DNA from: an uncultured Ruminococcus sp.
GTDB lineage: Bacteria > Bacillota > Clostridia > Oscillospirales > Ruminococcaceae
Reading direction: 5' to 3'
Assembly (NCBI GenBank): GCA_902762785.1
Contig: CACWPL010000012.1
Coordinates: 1 to 64,000 of the forward strand
DNA length: 64,000 nt
This document shows, piece by piece, positions 32,765-41,569 of this stretch. The first letter of the stretch is position 1. Every line of letters starts with the position of its first letter. The notes under the pieces are model-generated. The model was not told the DNA's origin, did not search any database, and was given only the letters and a program-made list of their open reading frames with translations. The position numbers and the translations under genes are program-made.

Positions 32765-35700
32765 GCGTCGCCTGCGACGAGCTCCTCGAACGTCACGGCC
32801 TTGCCGGTGCCCTTCATCGTGGAGTAGACCAGGATGTAGGACGCATCGACGGCATCGAACTTGTCGTCCTTGTTGACGTCGGCGGCCTTGATCTGGTCCT
32901 CCGTCAGGCCGGGGTCATGGCCGACGGCCTTCTCGGTCGAGGCGACCAGGAGGTCGGAGGCATCCTTGGCGTCGATCAGACCGTCGCCGTTGACATCGCC
33001 GAGGAGCGTGTCGTCCGTGGGCGGCTCCGGCGCCTCGAGCTGGAGAAAGCGGAAGGCGTTCTCCACCGCATACATCTCCGCAGCGCTGCCCGCATAGACA
33101 TAGAGCTCGGTGGCGGAGCGGGAGACCACCTCATCGCCGATCTTCGTCACGCTATTCGGGATCGTCAGATGATCCAGGCTCGTGCAGTCGAGGAACGCAC
33201 TGTCCCCGATCTCCGTCAAGCCCTCCGGGAGCTCCACATTGGACAGGCTCGTGCAGTCGAAGAATGCGTCGTGGCCGATCACCTTCACGCCCTTCTCGAG
33301 GACCACGGTGGTCAGGCCCGTGCAGCCGGAGAAGGCGCTCTCCTCGATCTGCGTCACGCTCCCCGGGATCTCCACATCGGTCAGGCTCGTGCAGGCGGAG
33401 AATGCGCCGCCGCCGATGGACGTCACGCCCTGCGGGAGCGACAGATAAGACAGCCTCTCACAGCGGGAGAACGCGCTGCTGCCGATCTCCTGCAACCCAT
33501 CCGGGAGGAACACAGTGGTCAGGCTCGTGCAGCCGTTGAACGCATTGTCGCCGATGGACGTCACGCCCTCCGGGATCAGCACCTCGGTCAGGCCCGTGCA
33601 TCCGGCGAACGCTGCCTCGCCGATGGTCGTCACGCTCGACGGGATCGTCACAGAGGTCAGGCCCGTGCAGTCGGAGAATGCGCCCTTGTCGATCGCCGTC
33701 ACCGGGACACCGTCGTACATGGTCGGGAGCACGAGCTGCGTGTCCGTCCCCTTGTATCCGACGATGGCGGCGCCGTCGTCACGCGTTTCAAAGACATAGT
33801 CCTTCTCGAGCGCCTCCGCATCGGCATACACATAGGGGATGCTGTTCTCCTTCGCGAACCGCTCCGCATCGCTGTTGGAATAGACCGCGAGGGTGAGGGC
33901 GGGGCAGTCGGAGAAAGCATCAGAGGCGATGTTCGTCACGCTCTTCGGGAGCGTCAGCGAGGTCAGGCCCGTGCAGCCGGAGAACACACCGCTGCCGATG
34001 TCCGTCACGCCCTCCGGGAGCGTCACGGAGGTCAGGCCCGTGCAGCCGGAGAACGCACGCTCACCGATGTCCGTCACGCCCGCCGGGATGGTCACAGAGG
34101 TCAGGCCCGTGCAGCCGGAGAACACACCGCTGGTGATGTACGTCACGCCCTTCGGGATCGTCATCGAGGTCAGGCCGGTGCAGCCGGCGAAAGCTTCGCT
34201 GCCGATGTACGTCACGCCCTCCGGGATCGTCAGCGTGGTCAGGCTCGTGCAGCCGGCGAAGGTACTGTCGGAGATGTCCGTCACGCTCTCCGGGAGCGTC
34301 ACATCGGTCAGGCGCACACAGCCTTGGAACGTCCTGCTGCCGATCGCCTTCACGCTCGACGGGATCGACACCGACGTCAGCGCCGTGCATCCGTCGAACG
34401 ATCCCTGTCCGATCCCCACCATGCCCTCGGGGATCGTCACGGAGGTCAGGGTCGTGTTCCCCTTGAACGCCTCCCAGGTCTCCGTCACCGGCTCGCCGCC
34501 GAACGTGGCCGGGAGCGTGATCTCCGTGTCCGTCCCCTTGTATCCGACGATGGAAAGGCCGACGCCGTCAGCGTCTCCGAACGCATAGTCCGCATAGATC
34601 TTCTCCTCACCGGCGAGGAGGTAGCCGCAGCCGTGATCGGCCGCATAGGTATGGGCATAGCTGTCCGGGTAGACGATGAGGGCGGGATCTCCGCAGTTGT
34701 AGAACGCACCATCGCCGATCTCCGTCACGCCCGCCGGGATCCTCATGAGGGTCAGGCTCGCGCAGCCCTCGAACGCGTTCGCCCCGATCGTGGTGACGCT
34801 CTCCGGGATCGTCACATCGGTCAGGCTCTCACATCCATAGAACGCGTCCTGCCCGATCGCCGTCACGCCCTCCGGGATCGTCACGGCGGTCAGGCCCTTG
34901 CAGTTTTCAAACACACTGTCGCCGATCTCCGTCACGCCCTCCGGGATCGTCATCTCGGTCAGACCCTTGCAGCCGGAGAACGCGTTCTCCCCGATCGCCG
35001 TCACGGTCTCCGGGAGCGTCAGCGCGGTCAGGCTCGCGCAGCCGTTGAACGTATAGCGCCCGATCTCCGTCACTCCTGCCGGGATGTTCACCGAAGCCAG
35101 GCTCGCGCAGCCGTCGAACGCCTGCTGTCCGATCGCCGTCACGCTCTCCGGGAGGGTCACGGCCGTCAGGCTCTCACAGCTCAGGAACGCGTCCTGCCCG
35201 ATCGTGTCCACGCCCTCCGGGATCGTCACAGAGGTCAGGGACTGACAGCCGGCGAACGCGGCCTCCCCGATCACCGTCACGCCCGCCGGGACGGTCACAT
35301 CGCCCTTACAGGTCGTTCCGTCGAGCAGGATGCCGTTCACGATGACGAGGGGATCTGCCGCCTGCTGTGCTTTGAGCCACGGGGTCCCGTCGAATGCATG
35401 GCCCCCGATCTGGGTCACGCTCTCCGGGAACGTCACATCGGTCAGGCTCGTGCAGTACAGGAACGTCCCCCGCCCGATCGAGGTCACGCCCTCCGGGATC
35501 GCCACGGCGGTCAGGGCCGCGCAGCTATGGAACGCATAATCGCCGATCTCCGTCACGCCCGCCGGGATCGTCACAGCGGTCAGGGCCGCGCATCCGTAGA
35601 ACGCACCTTCTCCGATCGCCGTCACGCTCTCCGGGATGGTCACGGAGGTCAGGCTCGAGCAGCCGCCGAACGCCTGCGGTCCGATCTTCGTCACGCCCGC

Positions 35701-36207
35701 CGGGATCGTCACATCGCCCTCACAGGCCGTGCCGTCGATGAGGATGCCGTTCACGATGACGAGGGTGCCTGCCTCCTGCTGTGCGGCGGACCATGGGGTC
35801 CTCACGAATGCAGCGCTCCCGATCTCCGTCACGCTCTCCGGGACCGTCACATCGGTCAGGCTCGTGCAGCCGGCGAACGCCCGCTGTCCGATCGTGGTCA
35901 CGCCCGCCGGGATGGTCACAGCAGTCAGCTCCATGCATTCGTAGAACGCACCGTCCCCGATCGCCGTCACCGGGACGCCGCCGATCTCGGCCGGGATGGT
36001 GACGGCGGTGTCCGTGCCTTTGTATCTGGTGATGGTGGCGTTCCCAGCGTCATCGACGGTGTAGGTATAGTCCCCCTCGGTCAGCTTTTCCGTGTCCTCC
36101 GCATGTACGGAGATCGTGGCCGTCTGCATGGGCGCGAACGGCGCCGCAGGGACGGCCGTCAGCATCAGTGCCGCACAGAGGACGGCAGTCAAACGATAGT
36201 GCTTCAT
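32761..36207 (-). CDS. Three-module BspA-like LRR_5 protein with dockerin
   Basis: An 1148-residue secreted protein, the largest LRR paralog here. Signal peptide, DYTYTVDDAGNATITRY cap, a first LRR_5 array of about 20 units with two islands (LVIVNGILIDG, LVIVNGILLDG), then a linker of the type CGYLLAGEEKIYADYAF. A second array of about ten units starts at a fresh cap (SIVGYKGTDTEITLPATF), and a third array is introduced by IVGYKGTDTQLVLPTMY. The dockerin is C-terminal (DVNGDGLIDAKDASDLL, DVNKDDKFDAVDASYIL). The three caps suggest fusion of three complete LRR modules. Unit divergence is larger than in the 685-residue paralog. It has its own promoter and no hairpin terminator before the next promoter. 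Confidence 0.92.
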   Translation of the reverse strand: MKHYRLTAVLCAALMLTAVPAAPFAPMQTATISVHAEDTEKLTEGDYTYTVDDAGNATITRYKGTDTAVTIPAEIGGVPVTAIGDGAFYECMELTAVTIPAGVTTIGQRAFAGCTSLTDVTVPESVTEIGSAAFVRTPWSAAQQEAGTLVIVNGILIDGTACEGDVTIPAGVTKIGPQAFGGCSSLTSVTIPESVTAIGEGAFYGCAALTAVTIPAGVTEIGDYAFHSCAALTAVAIPEGVTSIGRGTFLYCTSLTDVTFPESVTQIGGHAFDGTPWLKAQQAADPLVIVNGILLDGTTCKGDVTVPAGVTVIGEAAFAGCQSLTSVTIPEGVDTIGQDAFLSCESLTAVTLPESVTAIGQQAFDGCASLASVNIPAGVTEIGRYTFNGCASLTALTLPETVTAIGENAFSGCKGLTEMTIPEGVTEIGDSVFENCKGLTAVTIPEGVTAIGQDAFYGCESLTDVTIPESVTTIGANAFEGCASLTLMRIPAGVTEIGDGAFYNCGDPALIVYPDSYAHTYAADHGCGYLLAGEEKIYADYAFGDADGVGLSIVGYKGTDTEITLPATFGGEPVTETWEAFKGNTTLTSVTIPEGMVGIGQGSFDGCTALTSVSIPSSVKAIGSRTFQGCVRLTDVTLPESVTDISDSTFAGCTSLTTLTIPEGVTYIGSEAFAGCTGLTSMTIPKGVTYITSGVFSGCTGLTSVTIPAGVTDIGERAFSGCTGLTSVTLPEGVTDIGSGVFSGCTGLTSLTLPKSVTNIASDAFSDCPALTLAVYSNSDAERFAKENSIPYVYADAEALEKDYVFETRDDGAAIVGYKGTDTQLVLPTMYDGVPVTAIDKGAFSDCTGLTSVTIPSSVTTIGEAAFAGCTGLTEVLIPEGVTSIGDNAFNGCTSLTTVFLPDGLQEIGSSAFSRCERLSYLSLPQGVTSIGGGAFSACTSLTDVEIPGSVTQIEESAFSGCTGLTTVVLEKGVKVIGHDAFFDCTSLSNVELPEGLTEIGDSAFLDCTSLDHLTIPNSVTKIGDEVVSRSATELYVYAGSAAEMYAVENAFRFLQLEAPEPPTDDTLLGDVNGDGLIDAKDASDLLVASTEKAVGHDPGLTEDQIKAADVNKDDKFDAVDASYILVYSTMKGTGKAVTFEELVAGDA

Positions 36208-36256
36208 CTATGATTCCTCCTTCTCCGGCGCTCAGCGTGACGCCGTGTCTTTGTTT

Positions 36257-36285
36257 ATCATAACACGTTTGGCATCAGACGTCAA
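36257..36285 (-). promoter_or_regulatory. Promoter of the 1148-residue LRR gene (cassette copy)
   Basis: Minus strand -35 TTGACG (36280-36285), 17-base spacer, -10 TATGAT (36257-36262). The flank matches the cassettes at 37900 and 39405. Confidence 0.85.
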
Positions 36286-36348
36286 GTGCGATGTCCCATT
36301 TTGGACACATCCTTGACGGCCTGTCAAGGTCTCCCCGCCGGATATGGC

Positions 36349-36385
36349 AAAAAAGCCCCGCCCGGACTTTGCATCCGAGCGGGGC
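36349..36385 (-). terminator. Terminator of the 482-residue LRR gene (cassette copy)
   Basis: Stem 36355-36385 of the GCCCCGC...GCGGGGC type, T-run of six on the minus strand. Confidence 0.9.
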
Positions 36386-36401
36386 ATGGTGTCATTTTGT
36401 T

Positions 36402-37850
36402 TTACGCGTCCGCGGCGGTCAGCTCCTCGAAGGTCACGTTCTTGCCGGTGCCCTTCATCGTGGAGTACACAAGGATATACGACGCATCGACGGCGTCGAA
36501 CTTGTCGTCCTTGTTGACGTCGGCGGCCTTGATCTGGTCGGCGGTCAGGCCGGGGTCATGGCCGACGGCCTTCTCGGTCGACGCCACGAGGATGTCGGAG
36601 GCGTCCTTCGCGTCGATCTCGCCGTCACCGCTGACATCGCCGAGGGCGGGGGCATCGTCCACCGGCGGCGTCTCCCCGTCGATCAGGACATAGGGGATCT
36701 CGTTCTCCTGCGCGTAGGTGTGGGCGGCGCTGTCCTTGTAGACCGAGAGGGTGAGGGCATCGCATCCTTCAAACACGCCCGACCCGATCTCCGTCACGCT
36801 CGCCGGGATCGTCAGGGAGGGCAGCGCCGTGCAGCTCATGAATGCGCCATTCTCGATCTCCGTCACGCTCTCCGGGATGTTCACCTCGGTCAGGGCCGTA
36901 CAGCCATAGAACATGTACCCGCCGATGCTCGTGATGCCCTCCGGGATCGTCACCGAGAGCAGGCTCTCGCATCCCTGGAACGTGCAGAAGCCGATGGACG
37001 TCACGCTCTCCGGGATGTTCACATAGTTGAGCTGCTTGCAATAGGTGAACGCGCTCATGCCGATGGACGTCACGCTCTCCGGGAGCACGATATTGGTCGG
37101 GCCGCTGATGTGCGCGAACGAATGCTCCCCGATGCGCGTCACGCCCTCCGGCACGACCACGACGCCCTCCGCGGTCGAGGCGTCGATCAGGATGCCGTTC
37201 ACGACCACATACGGCGAGACCTCGCGCTGCGCCTCGAGCCACGGCGTCCCCTTGAACGCATCCCCCTTGATGTCCGTCACGCTCGCCGGGATCGTCACGT
37301 CGGTCAGGCTCGTGCAGCCGGAGAAAGCGCTGTTGCCGATGGTCTCCACGCCCTCCGGGATGACCACCGCGGTCAGGCTCGTGCAGCCGCCGAATGCAAA
37401 GCCCGCGATCTCCGTCAGGTGGGGCGGGAGCGTCACGGCGGCCAGCGCCTTACAGTCCAAAAATGCGGAATACGCGATCTCCGTCACGCTCGCCGGGATC
37501 GTCACGGCAGTCAGCGCCTTACAGGACTCGAATGCACGCTCGCCGATGGACGTCACGCCCGCCGGGATGACCAGGGCAGTCAGGCCGGCGCAGCTCTTGA
37601 ACGCCTCGTCCCCGATGGCCGTCACCGGCTTGCCGCCGAGCGTGGACGGGATGGTGACAGCGCCGCCCTCGCCGTTGTACTTGGTGATGGTGGCGTTCCC
37701 GTCGTCATCGACGGTGTAGGTATAGTCCCCCTCGGTCTCCTCCGCGTGGGCAGAGATGGTCGCCGTCTCCTGCATCATCGGCACGAACGGGCAAGCCGCC
37801 GTCAGCATCAGTGCCGCGCAGAGGGCGGCAATCAAACGATAGTGCTTCAT
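36402..37850 (-). CDS. BspA-like LRR_5 protein with dockerin
   Basis: A 482-residue secreted protein. Signal peptide, DYTYTVDDDGNATITKY cap, about 13 LRR_5 units with one island (YVVVNGILIDASTAEGVV) in the middle, closing strand EIPYVLIDGE, and C-terminal dockerin with DVSGDGEIDAKDASDIL and DVNKDDKFDAVDASYIL. Promoter, ribosome site and terminator are cassette copies shared with neighbours, a sign of whole-transcription-unit duplication. Units are more varied than in the 685-residue paralog. Likely surface display through a cohesin elsewhere in the genome. Confidence 0.91.
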   Translation of the reverse strand: MKHYRLIAALCAALMLTAACPFVPMMQETATISAHAEETEGDYTYTVDDDGNATITKYNGEGGAVTIPSTLGGKPVTAIGDEAFKSCAGLTALVIPAGVTSIGERAFESCKALTAVTIPASVTEIAYSAFLDCKALAAVTLPPHLTEIAGFAFGGCTSLTAVVIPEGVETIGNSAFSGCTSLTDVTIPASVTDIKGDAFKGTPWLEAQREVSPYVVVNGILIDASTAEGVVVVPEGVTRIGEHSFAHISGPTNIVLPESVTSIGMSAFTYCKQLNYVNIPESVTSIGFCTFQGCESLLSVTIPEGITSIGGYMFYGCTALTEVNIPESVTEIENGAFMSCTALPSLTIPASVTEIGSGVFEGCDALTLSVYKDSAAHTYAQENEIPYVLIDGETPPVDDAPALGDVSGDGEIDAKDASDILVASTEKAVGHDPGLTADQIKAADVNKDDKFDAVDASYILVYSTMKGTGKNVTFEELTAADA

Positions 37851-37899
37851 CTATGATTCCTCCTTCTCCGGCGCCCAGCGTGACGCCGTGTCTTTGTTT

Positions 37900-37928
37900 A
37901 TCATACCACGTTTGGCAGCGAACGTCAA
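37900..37928 (-). promoter_or_regulatory. Promoter of the 482-residue LRR gene (cassette copy)
   Basis: Minus strand -35 TTGACG (37923-37928), 17-base spacer, -10 TATGAT (37900-37905). Confidence 0.87.
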
Positions 37929-37990
37929 GTGCGATGTCCGTTTTTTGGCACATCCTTGACGGCCTGCACAGATCTCCCCCTCGGATAGGG

Positions 37991-38028
37991 AAAAAATGCC
38001 CCGCCCGGACTTTGCATCCGAGCGGGGC
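37991..38028 (-). terminator. Terminator of the 436-residue LRR gene (cassette copy)
   Basis: Stem 37998-38028 of the same GCCCCGC...GCGGGGC type, T-run of six on the minus strand. Confidence 0.9.
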
Positions 38029-38044
38029 AGGGTGTCATTTTGTT

Positions 38045-39355
38045 TTACGCGTCCGCGGCGGTCAGCTCCTCGAAGGTCACGTTCTTGCCGGTGCCCTTCA
38101 TCGTGGAATAGACGAGGATATACGACGCATCGACGGCGTCGAACTTGTCATCCTTGTTGACGTCGGCGGCCTTGATCTGGTCTTCCGTCAGGCCGGTGTC
38201 ATGGCCGACGGCTTGCTCGGTCGACGCGACGAGGATGTCGGAGGCGTCGCTCGCGTCGATCTCGCCGTCACCGCTGACATCGCCGAGCGCGGGGGCATCG
38301 TCCTCCGGCGGCATCGCCTCGCCGATCAGGACATAGGGGATCTTGTTCTTCTCCGCATATTGATGCGCGGTGCTGTCCTTGTAGACGTAGAGGGTGAGGT
38401 CGGGGCAGTTGGAGAACGCGCTGCTCCCGATCGTCGTCACGCTCGCCGGGATGGTCAGAGAGGTCAGGCTCCTGCAAGAACTAAACGTACTCATTCCGAT
38501 GGACGTCACGCCCTCCGGGATCGTCACGGAGGTCAGGCTATTGCAGCAGCTGAACGCACCTTGCCCGATCTCCGTCACGCTCGCCGGAATCTCGATAGAG
38601 GTCAGGCTATTGCAGAAGCTGAACGCAGCTTCCCCGATCGTCGTCACGCTCGCCGGGATCTCGATAGAGGTCAGGCTCGTGCAGTCGACGAACGCCTTGT
38701 ACTTGATCACCGTCACGCTCTTCGGGATGGTCACAGAGGTCAGGTTCTCGCAATCCCAGAACATGCACCGTCCGACCTCCGTCACGCCCTCCAAGATCGT
38801 CGCGGCGGTCAGGTTCGTGCAGCCGGAGAACACATATTCTCCGATCGTCGTCACGCCCCCCGGGATCGTCACGGAGGTCAGGCTCGTGCAGCCTTGGAAC
38901 GCATCGTTCCCGATCGTCGTCACGCCCGCCGGGATCGTCACGGAGGGCAGGTCCCTGCAGCCTTCGAACGCACCGGCCCCGATCTCCGTCACGCTCTCCG
39001 GGATCGTCACAGAGGGCAGGCTCGTGCAGGTCCGGAACGCACCGGCCCCGATCGTCGTCACGCCCTCCGGGATCGTTACAGAGGTCAGGCTCGTGCAGTT
39101 GTAGAACGCAACGCCCCCGATCTCCGTCACCGGGTACCCGCCGATCGTGGACGGGATGTCGACATCGCCGCCCTTGCCAGTGTACTTGGTGATCGTCGCG
39201 TTCCCGTCGGCATCGACCGTGTAGTTATAGTACCCCTCCTTCATGTCCGCTGCATGTACAGCGATGCTTGCCGTCTCCATCATCGGCATGAACGGCACCG
39301 CCGCCGTCAGCATCAGTGCCGCACAGAGGGCGGCAGTCAAACGATAGTGTTTCAT
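38045..39355 (-). CDS. BspA-like LRR_5 protein with dockerin
   Basis: A 436-residue secreted protein and the only cluster member without a non-LRR island. Signal peptide, YYNYTVDADGNATITKY cap, about 12 uninterrupted LRR_5 units, closing strand KIPYVLIGE, dockerin with DVSGDGEIDASDASDIL and DVNKDDKFDAVDASYIL. The final 80 residues are almost identical to those of the 482-residue paralog. It has its own promoter and terminator copies and is the last LRR gene before the glucan genes. Confidence 0.91.
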   Translation of the reverse strand: MKHYRLTAALCAALMLTAAVPFMPMMETASIAVHAADMKEGYYNYTVDADGNATITKYTGKGGDVDIPSTIGGYPVTEIGGVAFYNCTSLTSVTIPEGVTTIGAGAFRTCTSLPSVTIPESVTEIGAGAFEGCRDLPSVTIPAGVTTIGNDAFQGCTSLTSVTIPGGVTTIGEYVFSGCTNLTAATILEGVTEVGRCMFWDCENLTSVTIPKSVTVIKYKAFVDCTSLTSIEIPASVTTIGEAAFSFCNSLTSIEIPASVTEIGQGAFSCCNSLTSVTIPEGVTSIGMSTFSSCRSLTSLTIPASVTTIGSSAFSNCPDLTLYVYKDSTAHQYAEKNKIPYVLIGEAMPPEDDAPALGDVSGDGEIDASDASDILVASTEQAVGHDTGLTEDQIKAADVNKDDKFDAVDASYILVYSTMKGTGKNVTFEELTAADA

Positions 39356-39404
39356 CTATGATTCCTCCTTCTCCGGCGCCCAGCGTGACGCCTTGTCTAT
39401 GTCT

Positions 39405-39433
39405 ATCATACCACGTTTGCGCGGATACGTCAA
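39405..39433 (-). promoter_or_regulatory. Promoter of the 436-residue LRR gene (cassette copy)
   Basis: Minus strand -35 TTGACG (39428-39433), 17-base spacer, -10 TATGAT (39405-39410). Confidence 0.86.
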
Positions 39434-39496
39434 GTGCGATCTCCGTTTTTTGGCATTTTTTTGCGGCCTGCACAGATCTCCCCGCCGGATATGGCG

Positions 39497-39531
39497 AAAA
39501 AGCCCCGCCCGGACGATGCATCCGGGCGGGG
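39497..39531 (-). terminator. Terminator of the GH13 gene (LRR-type cassette)
   Basis: CCCCGCCCGGA (39503-39513) pairs with TCCGGGCGGGG (39521-39531); T-run of five on the minus strand. The cassette terminator has been reused by a non-LRR gene. Confidence 0.9.
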
Positions 39532-39538
39532 AAGGGGG

Positions 39539-41422
39539 TCAACCCTGATTCTTGGTCATATCGCGACAGACGATGACGGTATAGTCGAACGGCGCGACAT
39601 GGACGATATGGTTCTCCAGCGTGCCGCGCTCGAGCTTCTCGGCGGCATAGCCCTCGGCGAACGGGACGAAGCCCACCTGCTGCTCGCGGTCGGTGCGGTT
39701 GACGTAGATCTGCACGGCGATGCCGGCGCTCTTGTAGTGCCGCGCGAACGCCATCACGTCGTCCTGCGCCGGCAGGAACGCCAGACGCCCGTCCTTGAAC
39801 ACCCGGTACGCCTTGCGGATCCGCGCCAGCTCCTTGTGGAACGCGATCAGGTCCTGGTCCTCATGCCCCCACGGGTAGCAGCGGCGGTTGAAGGGGTCCT
39901 TGTAGCCCTGGAGACCGGCCTCATCGCCGTAGTAGATGCTCGGCACGCCCGGCAGGAAGAACATCAGCGCCGTGGCCGCCTTGAGACGCGACTTGCCGAG
40001 CCAATACTCGTGGTCGTTGAGGTAGCGCTCGGCCATCCAGTCCTTGCTCTTGTCGTCGCAGCTCTCGCCGCCGAAGCGGTTGATCGCGCGCTCGATGTCG
40101 TGCGTGGAGATGAAGTTCATCAGCACATCGACCGTGGGCTTGGGGTAGTTCTCCACGATGCTCATGATGCCGGTCTGGAAGTCGCGGCTGCTCATGCCCT
40201 TGATGTAGTTGATGATGGCCTCGCGGAAGGGGTAGTTCATGACGGAGTCGAGCTGTGCCCCGAGGAGGTAGCGGCGCTTGACGCCGTAGGCCTCCTTATT
40301 GGACGCATCCTCCCAGACCTCGCCGATGACGATCTTGTCGTCGCCGCACTTCTTGACGCGTGCGCGCAGGTTGTCGAGGAACTGGTCGGGCAGCTCGTCG
40401 GCGACGTCGAGACGGTAGCCCGCCGCGCCCATCGAGATCCAGTAGTCCAGCACGCCCTCGGGACCGCAGATGTAGTCGGTGTAGTCGGGGTCGTTCTCCT
40501 GCACGTTCGGGAGGGTGTCGATGCCCCACCACGCCTCATAGACATCCGGGAAGCGGTCGAAGGAGTACCACCGAAAATACGGACTGTCCTGCGACTGGTA
40601 CGCGCCGACCGTGTCATAGCGGCCGTACTTATTGAAATAGATGCTGTCCGCGCCGGTATGCGAGAACACGCCGTCCAGGATGACGGAGATGCCGTAGCCC
40701 TTGGCGGCCTCACAGAGCGCCTTGAAGTCCTCGTTGGTGCCGAGGAGCGGGTCGACCTTGCGGTAGTTGGCGGTGTTGTAGCGGTGGTTCTCGTGGCTCT
40801 CGAAGATGGGGTTGAGGTAGAGGCACGTCACGCCGAGGTCGGCCAGATACGGCAGCTTCTCCTGGATACCGGCCAGGTCGCCGCCGAAATAGTCGTTGTT
40901 CCAGACATGCCCGTGCTCGTCGGGACGGTACCACGGCGTCTCCCCCCACTCGCGCATGACGCGGCCGGACGGGATATCGTCATGCACCTTGCCGCTCTTG
41001 GCGAACCGATCCGGGAAGATCTGGTACATGATGCCGCCCTTGAGGAAGTCCGGCGTGGAATAATCGGCATCGTAGACCGTGAGCTGGAAGAGGTCGCCGT
41101 CGTTGATGTTGCCGATGTGACCGGCGGTGCGCTTGATGTAGTACCGCTGCCGGCCGACGGTATAGGCGAAGTAGTAGTAGTGGACGCCGACATACTTCGG
41201 GATATAGCCGCATCCCCAGACGTTGCAGTCCTCCTCCTCGCCGATGATGTTCAGGTTGATGAAACGCTCCTTGAACCCGGGGCGGAACAGCACCAGCACC
41301 GGGCTGAAATCGGGCTTTAGCTCCTTGGGCAGGCGCAGGGAGAAGAAAACGATCTTCCCAGCCTTGACGGCACCGAAGGGCGTCTTATAATTCGTATCCC
41401 AGCTATCGAAAAGATGACTCAT
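39539..41422 (-). CDS. GH13 alpha-glucan hydrolase (neopullulanase/cyclomaltodextrinase-like)
   Basis: A 627-residue cytoplasmic glycoside hydrolase that probably cuts alpha-1,4 (and 1,6) bonds in maltodextrins. An N-terminal beta-sandwich of about 120 residues, typical of CDase/neopullulanase, is followed by the TIM barrel with ILDGVFSHTG (region I), GYRLDVADE with the nucleophile Asp, VIGEVWED with the acid/base Glu, and FISTHDIER with the transition-state Asp. A C-terminal beta domain follows. No signal peptide is present, so substrates must be imported. ATG 41422 has TAGGAGCG upstream. It lies next to glycogen phosphorylase, consistent with storage or dietary glucan use. Confidence 0.93.
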   Translation of the reverse strand: MSHLFDSWDTNYKTPFGAVKAGKIVFFSLRLPKELKPDFSPVLVLFRPGFKERFINLNIIGEEEDCNVWGCGYIPKYVGVHYYYFAYTVGRQRYYIKRTAGHIGNINDGDLFQLTVYDADYSTPDFLKGGIMYQIFPDRFAKSGKVHDDIPSGRVMREWGETPWYRPDEHGHVWNNDYFGGDLAGIQEKLPYLADLGVTCLYLNPIFESHENHRYNTANYRKVDPLLGTNEDFKALCEAAKGYGISVILDGVFSHTGADSIYFNKYGRYDTVGAYQSQDSPYFRWYSFDRFPDVYEAWWGIDTLPNVQENDPDYTDYICGPEGVLDYWISMGAAGYRLDVADELPDQFLDNLRARVKKCGDDKIVIGEVWEDASNKEAYGVKRRYLLGAQLDSVMNYPFREAIINYIKGMSSRDFQTGIMSIVENYPKPTVDVLMNFISTHDIERAINRFGGESCDDKSKDWMAERYLNDHEYWLGKSRLKAATALMFFLPGVPSIYYGDEAGLQGYKDPFNRRCYPWGHEDQDLIAFHKELARIRKAYRVFKDGRLAFLPAQDDVMAFARHYKSAGIAVQIYVNRTDREQQVGFVPFAEGYAAEKLERGTLENHIVHVAPFDYTVIVCRDMTKNQG

Positions 41423-41455
41423 AAGTATCGCTCCTAACGTGCTAGTATTGAAAAT

Positions 41456-41485
41456 GACAGACTGTCTATTGATAGAACATCTATC
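41456..41485. promoter_or_regulatory. Two inverted repeats upstream of the GH13 gene
   Basis: GACAGACTGTC (41456-41466) and GATAGAACATCTATC (41471-41485) lie 34-63 bases upstream of the start codon. They could be operators for a maltose-type repressor. No clean -35/-10 pair is visible here. Confidence 0.4.
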
Positions 41486-41500
41486 ACCATTTCTTTCGCG

Positions 41501-41532
41501 AAAAGCGTGCCGGGGGGGCGTCCCCAGCACGC
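41501..41532 (-). terminator. Terminator of glgP
   Basis: A GCGTGC...GCACGC stem with an inner G/C run (41505-41532), minus-strand tail TTTTCG. Confidence 0.8.
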
Positions 41533-41569
41533 CTGTCGCTTCACCTGTCACAGGCGATCGTGTGTCCTA

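Noticed and set aside
32758-36213. A 1151-residue plus-strand frame with repeated Ala/Arg/His words
   Set aside because: It is a shadow of the LRR repeats on the other strand; its repetition is fully explained by the 69-base LRR units.
26964-39355. Glycoside hydrolase or cellulosomal enzyme cluster because of the dockerins
   Set aside because: No catalytic domain motif was visible in any of the six proteins; all non-dockerin sequence is LRR-type or island.
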